Assembly: GCA_027451305.1 (NCBI GenBank)
Contig: DAIDJQ010000092.1
Coordinates: forward strand, 1-11,075
DNA: 11,075 bases
Direction of reading: 5' to 3'
Source of the DNA: Cellulomonas sp.
GTDB lineage: Bacteria > Actinomycetota > Actinomycetes > Actinomycetales > Cellulomonadaceae
Shown here: positions 6,350-11,075 of the stretch, piece after piece
Position numbering within the stretch: the stretch's first letter is position 1
Layout: every line of letters starts with the position of its first letter
Notes under the pieces: model-generated
What the model saw: only the letters and a program-made list of their open reading frames with translations
Databases searched by the model: none
What the model was told of the DNA's origin: nothing
Translations under genes and position numbers: made by a program

Positions 6350-6355
6350 GATGCT
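6350..6355 (+). promoter_or_regulatory. Candidate -10 element for leaderless response regulator transcript
   Basis: GATGCT keeps the A2/T6 pattern of the actinobacterial -10 and lies six bases before the GTG at 6362. No Shine-Dalgarno precedes that start, and no recognisable -35 is seen. A weak -35 would suit activation by the regulator itself, but that is inference. Confidence 0.35.
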
Positions 6356-6361
6356 GGCCGG

Positions 6362-7015
6362 GTGCGGGTGCTGGTGGTGGACGACGAGCGCAGCCTGGTG
6401 CGTGCCCTGCAGCGCGGGCTGACCGCCGAGGGCTTCGCGGTGGATGTCGCGTACGACGGGCAGCAGGGGCTGGACCTGGCGACCGACCGGGACTACGACG
6501 CGATCGTGCTGGACATCATGCTGCCGCGCCGGCACGGGTACGACGTGGTGCGCGAGCTGCGCGCTCGCGACGTGTGGACCCCGGTGCTGCTGCTCTCGGC
6601 GAAGGACGGCGAGCACGACGTGGCCGACGGCCTGGACGTGGGAGCCGACGACTACCTGACGAAGCCGTTCTCGTTCGTCGTGCTGGTCGCACGCCTGCGT
6701 GCCCTGCTGCGCCGCCCCGTCGCCGAGCGGCCCGCCGTGCTGCGCGTCGGCGACCTCGCGCTGGACCCGGCAGCCCGGACGCTGACGCGCAGCGGCGAGC
6801 CCGTCGCCCTGACCGTGCGCGAGCTCGCCCTGCTGGAGTACCTGATGCGCCACCCCGAACGGGTGGTGGGCAAGGTGGAGCTGCGCGACCACGTGTGGGA
6901 CGCACCCGGCGAGGACCTCAACGTGGTCGAGGTGTACATCGGCTACCTGCGGCGCAAGCTCGGCCGGGACGCGGTGCTGACCGTGCGCGGTGCCGGGTAC
7001 CGGGTCGCGGGATGA
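6362..7015 (+). CDS. OmpR/PhoB-family response regulator
   Basis: 217 aa from the GTG at 6362, the standard size. The receiver domain (1-115) has the acidic pair D7/D8 (LVVDDERS), the phospho-acceptor D51 (IVLDIMLP), the switch Ser79 (LLLSAKD) and K101 (YLTKPFSF). The C-terminal winged-helix DNA-binding domain (about 122-217) contains LTVRELALLEYLMRHP, then VVEVYIGYLRRKLG and the terminal VRGAGYRV hairpin typical of Trans_reg_C. The GTG is chosen because MRVLVVDDE is the canonical N-terminus; 20 upstream in-frame residues are not conserved-looking. The gene is directly followed, with an ATGA overlap, by the sensor kinase that should phosphorylate it. It is divergent from the LolA-like/ABC operon, its likely target. 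The trigger is unknown. Confidence 0.96.
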   Translation: MRVLVVDDERSLVRALQRGLTAEGFAVDVAYDGQQGLDLATDRDYDAIVLDIMLPRRHGYDVVRELRARDVWTPVLLLSAKDGEHDVADGLDVGADDYLTKPFSFVVLVARLRALLRRPVAERPAVLRVGDLALDPAARTLTRSGEPVALTVRELALLEYLMRHPERVVGKVELRDHVWDAPGEDLNVVEVYIGYLRRKLGRDAVLTVRGAGYRVAG

Positions 7016-8511
7016 CGAGCGGGCGTCGGCCCCGCTGGCGCGGGCTGTCGCTGCGGCTGCGGCTGACCGTGCTCACGGCGGCGGCGCTCGCGGTGGCGCT
7101 CGTCGTGGGCGCGTTCGCCCTGACCGCCGTGCTCTCCCGGAGCCGGGTCGCGGCGGTGGACGGCCTGCTGCGCGACCGGATGGCCGTCATGACCGGGCTG
7201 GTCGAGGGTGACACCCTCCCCGGGACCCTGCCGACCGTCGAGGCAGGTGAGATCGCCCAGCTGCTCGACGCGCAGGGCGGGGTGCTCGCTTCGTCGCCCA
7301 ACGCCAGCCGCACGCTGCCGGTGATCCCGGCCGGCGACCTGGCCGCGCTGCGGGCGCAGGCCGGCAGCGGCCTGCTGCTCACCACCACCGCCGACGACGC
7401 CTACCGTCGGCCGTCCCGCCTGGCGCTGCGGGCGGTGACCTACCGGGGCGCTGCGGCGACAGCGGTGGTCACCATGCCGCTGGGAGAGGTGCAGGGGCTG
7501 CTCGGCGCACTCCGGGTGGCGCTGATCGTCGTGGTGCCGCTGCTGACGGCCCTGGTGGGCGCCGCTCTGTGGCTGGCCGTCGGCCGGGCCCTGCACCCGG
7601 TGGAGCAGCTGCGCCGGGCGGCAGCCCAGGTCGCGGCGTCGGGAGGCGGTGGGGCCCTCCCGGTCCCGGCGGCGGACGACGAGCTCGCGGCGCTGGCCCG
7701 CACCCTGAACGAGATGCTGGACCGGCTCGACCGGGCGTCCGCCCGGCAGCGGACCTTCGTCGCCGACGCCGCCCATGAGCTGCGCTCGCCGCTGACCGCC
7801 CTGCGCGCGACCGTCGACGTCGCCCGCTCGCACCCCGGTACCTGGACGGTAGCCGAGCTGGCCGCCGAGCTCGAGCCCGAGGCGCTGCGGATGCAGTCGC
7901 TGGTGGACGACCTGCTGCTGCTCGCCCGGGTGGGTGCGCGGCCCGTACGAGAGGCCGTGGTCGACCTGCGGGCGGTCGCGGACGAGGTGGCCGGCGCCCC
8001 GGGGCGGGTGCCGGTGCACGTCGAGGGCACCGGCCGGGCGGGGGCTGACACCGAGCGCGTCGAGCGGGTGCTGCGCAACCTGGTGGACAACGCCGTGCGG
8101 CACGCGGCGAGCCGGGTCCGGGTGGTCGTGGGGCAGGGCGCCGACGGGGCGGTCGTGACCGTCGAGGACGACGGGCACGGGGTGCCGCCCGAGGACCGGG
8201 AGCGGGTGTTCGAGCGGTTCGTCAGGCTGGACGAGGCTCGTGAGCGGGAGGCCGGAGGTGCGGGGCTGGGCCTGGCGATAGCCCGGGAGCTCGCCCGGGA
8301 GCAGGGCGGTGACGTGACGCTCGCCGACAGCGCGCTGGGTGGGCTTGCGGCGAGCGTGCGGTTGCCGGCCGTGGGCGCCGGACCCGGGGACGGCCTGCGT
8401 GCAGCGGGGTCAGCCGGCGCGGGGTCCGCCGACGGCCGGTCCTCAGGCGTGCTCGGAGCCGGTGCGGCGGTCGGCCCGGGCGGCGAAGGCCTCGACCAGC
8501 CGCAGCCGTGA
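7012..8511 (+). CDS. Membrane sensor histidine kinase, partner of the adjacent response regulator
   Basis: 499 aa. Two membrane segments (about 17-41 and 166-190) flank an extracytoplasmic sensor region of roughly 120 residues with no recognised domain. A HAMP linker follows (about 190-242). The dimerisation and phosphoacceptor domain has the H-box FVADAAHELRSPLTALRA with His255. The ATPase domain has the N-box LRNLVDNAVRHA (N356, N360), the G1 box VEDDGHGVPP (384-392), the F-box RVFERF (398-403) and the G2 box GAGLGLAIA (416-424). This layout matches MprB/BaeS-like kinases. ATG 7012 overlaps the regulator stop, so the two proteins are made together. The last 45 or so residues (after LAASVRLPAVG) are Gly/Ala-rich and look disordered. 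Their codons overlap antisense with the end of the methyltransferase gene. Confidence 0.95.
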   Translation: MTSGRRPRWRGLSLRLRLTVLTAAALAVALVVGAFALTAVLSRSRVAAVDGLLRDRMAVMTGLVEGDTLPGTLPTVEAGEIAQLLDAQGGVLASSPNASRTLPVIPAGDLAALRAQAGSGLLLTTTADDAYRRPSRLALRAVTYRGAAATAVVTMPLGEVQGLLGALRVALIVVVPLLTALVGAALWLAVGRALHPVEQLRRAAAQVAASGGGGALPVPAADDELAALARTLNEMLDRLDRASARQRTFVADAAHELRSPLTALRATVDVARSHPGTWTVAELAAELEPEALRMQSLVDDLLLLARVGARPVREAVVDLRAVADEVAGAPGRVPVHVEGTGRAGADTERVERVLRNLVDNAVRHAASRVRVVVGQGADGAVVTVEDDGHGVPPEDRERVFERFVRLDEAREREAGGAGLGLAIARELAREQGGDVTLADSALGGLAASVRLPAVGAGPGDGLRAAGSAGAGSADGRSSGVLGAGAAVGPGGEGLDQPQP

Positions 8512-9078
8512 GGTGCGGTGACGCTCGACGACGAGCCCGGCGGCCTGCACCCAGGTCAGCGGCCGGCGCCGCCAGAACTCCCCGCCGGCCGCCGTCAGCC
8601 GGTCCGCCCCCGCTTGCAGCACCCGCACCGGGGCGGCCGACGACTCCACGTGGTCGGCCAGCAGCAGACGACCACCGGGCCGCAGCACCCGCACCATCTG
8701 CTCCAGCGCCTCCCCAGGGGGTGTGATCCCGCACAGGGCGAACGTGCACACCACCGTGTCGAAGCTGTCGTCGTCGAACGGCAGGGCGCGGGCGTCGGCC
8801 TGCACCAGGTGCACGTCCTGCCCGGCCCGACCGGCGCGCTCGGCCGCCCGTGCCAGCATCGGCCCGCTCCGCTCGACGCCCACCACCCGGACCCCGTGCG
8901 GGTAGTGCGGCAGGTTCGCGCCCGTGCCGACCGCCACCTCGAGCACGTCGCCGCCCGTGTCGGCGAGCAGCCACCGCCGCACGGGCGCCAGCATCGTGCG
9001 CTCGACCACCGCCGTCGTCGCGTCGTAGCGCGCCGCACCCCGGTCCCACAGGGCGCGCTGCTGCGTGTCGACGTCCAT
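8443..9078 (-). CDS. Class I SAM-dependent methyltransferase
   Basis: 211 aa. The Rossmann-fold methyltransferase motifs are in order: motif I DVLEVAVGTGANLPHYP (44-60), the acidic end of strand 2 GVERS (E69), motif II region VQADARALPFDDDSFDTVV (92-110) and motif III LRPGGRLLLADH (132-143). The N-terminal WDRGAARYD (11-19) is typical of UbiE/Methyltransf_11-type enzymes. The GANLPHYP motif together with a C-terminal FWRRRPLTWVQAAGL resembles the METTL7-like branch, but the substrate cannot be assigned. The ATG at 9076-9078 is chosen for the family-typical MDVDTQQRALWDRGA start and because a TACAGT hexamer precedes it by seven bases. Longer upstream extensions overlap the divergent permease gene. 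The 3' end overlaps the sensor kinase gene by 69 bases, tail to tail. Confidence 0.92.
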   Translation of the reverse strand: MDVDTQQRALWDRGAARYDATTAVVERTMLAPVRRWLLADTGGDVLEVAVGTGANLPHYPHGVRVVGVERSGPMLARAAERAGRAGQDVHLVQADARALPFDDDSFDTVVCTFALCGITPPGEALEQMVRVLRPGGRLLLADHVESSAAPVRVLQAGADRLTAAGGEFWRRRPLTWVQAAGLVVERHRTSRLRLVEAFAARADRRTGSEHA

Positions 9079-9085
9079 GCACGGC

Positions 9086-9091
9086 ACTGTA
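9086..9091 (-). promoter_or_regulatory. Candidate -10 element for leaderless methyltransferase transcript
   Basis: TACAGT on the minus strand matches TANNNT exactly and lies seven bases before the ATG at 9076-9078. No Shine-Dalgarno is present. Its upstream promoter region overlaps the divergent permease promoter. Confidence 0.55.
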
Positions 9092-9102
9092 AGGCGGCGG
9101 GG

Positions 9103-9108
9103 GACAAT
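9103..9108 (+). promoter_or_regulatory. Candidate -10 element for leaderless MFS permease transcript
   Basis: GACAAT is close to the -10 consensus and lies seven bases before the ATG at 9116. The GC-rich bases between contain no Shine-Dalgarno. It faces away from the methyltransferase -10 at 9086-9091, with 11 bases between the two hexamers. Confidence 0.5.
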
Positions 9109-9115
9109 GGCCGCG

Positions 9116-10456
9116 ATGTCCAGCCCCGCGCGCACCCCGCAGAACGCGCCGGGCGGCTTCCTCTCCCGGTCGGCGGTAGCGGGGGTGTTCGGGCCGGCGC
9201 TCGCCTTCGAGGTGGGCATCGGCGCCGTGACGCCGATGGTGGCGGTCTCGGCGTCCCAGCTCGGCGCGTCGCTCGCACTGGCCGGGCTGCTGGCGGCCTT
9301 CCTCGGCCTCGGTCAGATCCTCGGCGACGTCCCGGCCGGAGCGTTCGCGGCGCGTTTCGGCGACCGGCGCGCGATGCTGGCGGCCGCGGCGCTGGCGATC
9401 GTCTCCCTGGTCGGCTGCGCGACGGCGCACAGCCTGGTGGTGCTCGGCGCAGCCGTGCTGGTCACCGGCGCCGCGAACGCGGTGTTCCTGCTGGCGCGGC
9501 AGGCGTACCTGACCGAGATCACCCCGCCGCTGTACCGGGCCCGCGCGCTGTCCTCGCTCGGTGGGGTGGGCCGGATGGGCGTGTTCCTCGGGCCGTTCCT
9601 CGGCGCCGGTGTGGTGCACCTGGGGGGCACGCCGGCCGCGTACTGGCTGGCCGTCGCGGTGACGGCGGTCACGGTCGTCGTGGTCGCTGCCGTGCCGGAC
9701 GTCGCGGCGGACATGACGGCCGCACGCCGTCAGGCCGAGCGCGTGCCGCTGCACCGGGTGCTGCGGCAGAACCGGAAGGTGTTCGCGACCCTCGGGGTCG
9801 CCGTGCTGCTGGTCGGGGCCACGCGCGGCGCCCGCCAGGTGGTGCTGCCGCTGTGGGGGGAGCACCTCGGCCTCGCACCGGCCACCACCAGCCTGGTCTA
9901 CGGCGTGTCCGGCGCCCTGGACATGCTGGTGTTCTACCCGGCGGGCAAGGTGATGGACCGCAGAGGTCGGCTCTGGGTCGCCGTGCCGTCGATGCTGCTG
10001 CTCGGCCTGTCGATCGCCACGCTGCCGCTGGCCCGGACGGTGGGCGTGATGGCCGTCGTGGCGATGGTGATGGGCCTGGCCAACGGGGTGGGCTCGGGCC
10101 TGCTCATGACGCTCGGGGCCGACGTCGCGCCGCCGGCGGTGCGCGCCCAGTTCCTGGGCGTGTGGCGGCTGTTCCAGGACGGCGGGCTGGCCGCCGGGCC
10201 CTTGGTGGTGTCCGCCGGGGCGGCGCTCGGCAGCCTGGCGGCCGGGGTGCTGACCGTGGCCGGTGTCGGCGGCGTCGCGGCGGCCGTGCTGGGCGTGACG
10301 GTGCCGAGGTGGTCGGTGCACGCGAACGGTCGGACGCGCCGAGCCGCGGGCCTGCGGCCTGACGGGACGGTGCGGTGGGACTCGCGTGAGGCCGGGGATA
10401 CCCCTGCGGTGGCCGAGGGCGGGACACGCGACCCGCGGCCACCCACCACCGGTTGA
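9116..10456 (+). CDS. Major facilitator superfamily permease (probable drug or metabolite efflux)
   Basis: 446 aa with about 12 hydrophobic segments between residues 22 and 400, the usual MFS layout. A degenerate motif A is visible between segments 2 and 3 (GDVPAGAFAARFGDRRAML, residues 70-88), with the usual Asp replaced by Ala but the Gly and following basic residues kept. A related loop (PAGKVMDRRGRLW) marks the start of the second six-helix bundle. The final 46 residues are hydrophilic, Arg/Pro/Gly-rich and cytoplasmic or disordered. ATG 9116 is preferred over an in-frame ATG at 9107 because a -10-like hexamer overlaps the latter. The gene is divergent from the methyltransferase, so the pair may be co-controlled. 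Substrate unknown; proton-coupled efflux is inferred from the fold. It converges on another efflux permease, with three bases between the stop codons. Confidence 0.92.
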   Translation: MSSPARTPQNAPGGFLSRSAVAGVFGPALAFEVGIGAVTPMVAVSASQLGASLALAGLLAAFLGLGQILGDVPAGAFAARFGDRRAMLAAAALAIVSLVGCATAHSLVVLGAAVLVTGAANAVFLLARQAYLTEITPPLYRARALSSLGGVGRMGVFLGPFLGAGVVHLGGTPAAYWLAVAVTAVTVVVVAAVPDVAADMTAARRQAERVPLHRVLRQNRKVFATLGVAVLLVGATRGARQVVLPLWGEHLGLAPATTSLVYGVSGALDMLVFYPAGKVMDRRGRLWVAVPSMLLLGLSIATLPLARTVGVMAVVAMVMGLANGVGSGLLMTLGADVAPPAVRAQFLGVWRLFQDGGLAAGPLVVSAGAALGSLAAGVLTVAGVGGVAAAVLGVTVPRWSVHANGRTRRAAGLRPDGTVRWDSREAGDTPAVAEGGTRDPRPPTTG

Positions 10457-10459
10457 TCG

Positions 10460-11075
10460 TCAGGCGGGCTCGGCGGCCACCGTCTGCTCGGTCCGGTCGG
10501 CCCGCTCAGGCCCCCCGGCCTCGCTCACGTCGGCAGGCGCCTTGCGGACCAGGAACGCCGTCGGGACCGCGAGGAGCGAGACCACGGCGCCCACCAGGAA
10601 CGCGGCGTGGACGCCCCCCGCCGTCGCCGCCACGGCGCCGGCGCCCTGCCCCGCGAGCCGCGCGGCCCGGGCGGTCAGCACGGTGACGAACAGTGCCGTC
10701 CCGGCAGCCCCCGCCACCTGCTGCACGGTGCCCACCATCGCGCTGCCGTGCGAGTACCGGGCCGCGGGCAACGAGCCGAGCGCGGAGGTGAACAACGGTG
10801 TGAACATCAGCGCGAGCCCGGCGGACAGCGTCACGTGGGCCGCCAGCAGCAGCCCCGGTGCGCTCGTCGCGCCGAGCGCCGCCATCGCCCACAGCGCGGC
10901 GCTCGTCAGCACCGCCCCGGGCACCAGCAGCGGACGCGGGCCGAACCGGTCGTAGGCGCGGCCGATCAGCGGAGCCAGCAGACCCATCAGCAGGCCGCCC
11001 GGGAGCAGCAGGAGGCCGGTGGACAGCGTCGTCAGGTGCAGCACCTGCTGGGCGTAGATGGGCACCATGATGATG
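10460..11075 (-). CDS. DHA2-family (EmrB/QacA-like) multidrug efflux MFS permease, C-terminal half only
   Basis: About 204 residues are visible; the gene continues past the right edge, so the N-terminal half is missing. The visible part begins IIMVPIYAQQVLHLTTLSTG and continues LLLLPGGLLMGLLAPLIGRAYDRFGPRPLL, the second-half motif A region of 14-helix DHA2 transporters. Next comes LMFTPLFTSALGSLPAARYS, then HGSAMVGTVQQVAGAAGTALFV, a conserved signature of the family. The last hydrophobic segment (HAAFLVGAVVSLLAVPTAFLV) is followed by a charged tail ending TVAAEPA. These proteins are proton antiporters exporting hydrophobic or cationic compounds. An internal ATG at 11066-11068 is not the real start, because conserved sequence continues before it. 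Confidence 0.93.
   Translation of the reverse strand, partial: IIMVPIYAQQVLHLTTLSTGLLLLPGGLLMGLLAPLIGRAYDRFGPRPLLVPGAVLTSAALWAMAALGATSAPGLLLAAHVTLSAGLALMFTPLFTSALGSLPAARYSHGSAMVGTVQQVAGAAGTALFVTVLTARAARLAGQGAGAVAATAGGVHAAFLVGAVVSLLAVPTAFLVRKAPADVSEAGGPERADRTEQTVAAEPA

Noticed and set aside
8222..10362. Open frames of about 600-700 codons on both strands across the methyltransferase and MFS genes.
   Set aside because: They share or oppose the codons of two genes with clear family motifs and show shadow-frame composition, so they were not annotated.
1..11075. Possibility of a genomic island, phage defence locus or biosynthetic cluster.
   Set aside because: No integrase, transposase, attachment repeat, tRNA, defence effector or biosynthetic core enzyme is visible, and base and codon character is uniform across the window.

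Overview
The window is very GC-rich, densely packed DNA with strong G/C third-position bias, GTG starts and actinobacterial protein families. It most resembles a chromosomal segment of a high-GC actinomycete, perhaps of the Cellulomonas/Micrococcales type; the genus is inferred from general character only. I see no tRNA, rRNA, CRISPR array, insertion sequence, phage gene or plasmid function. No gene-free stretch exceeds 300 bases.

Left part (1-2865): a VOC/glyoxalase-fold protein running off the left edge and a NYN-nuclease/LOTUS-type putative RNA-binding protein, both on the minus strand. Then come two small plus-strand genes, an acylphosphatase and a Nudix hydrolase. The last two look like independent housekeeping or house-cleaning hydrolases, each apparently transcribed without a leader.

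Centre (2970-8511): the main functional block. A minus-strand operon encodes an exported or membrane-anchored LolA-like protein, an ABC ATPase and an ABC-2 type permease. It is tightly coupled: an ATGA overlap, then a 14-base overlap with a strong internal Shine-Dalgarno. Divergently, an OmpR-family response regulator and a MprB/BaeS-like sensor kinase form an ATGA-coupled operon. The intergenic region carries a two-copy CTCAG direct repeat with 11-base spacing, a plausible operator for the regulator. The simplest reading is an envelope-sensing two-component system controlling a neighbouring ABC exporter and its extracytoplasmic partner protein. The substrate and signal cannot be read from the sequence.

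Right part (8443-11075): a SAM-dependent methyltransferase whose 3' end overlaps the kinase gene antisense, and a divergent major-facilitator permease whose start codon lies 37 bases away. Converging with only 3 bases between stop codons is the C-terminal half of a DHA2 (EmrB/QacA-like) multidrug efflux permease that continues past the right edge.

A recurrent feature is apparent leaderless transcription. Five genes have a -10-like hexamer 6-8 bases before the start codon and no Shine-Dalgarno, whereas the VOC, NYN and permease genes have clear ribosome-binding sites. I did not find a clearly novel system. The most interesting items are the LolA-like/ABC/two-component module with its candidate operator, the NYN-LOTUS protein, and a strong hairpin inside a low-complexity N-terminal extension of the ABC ATPase.
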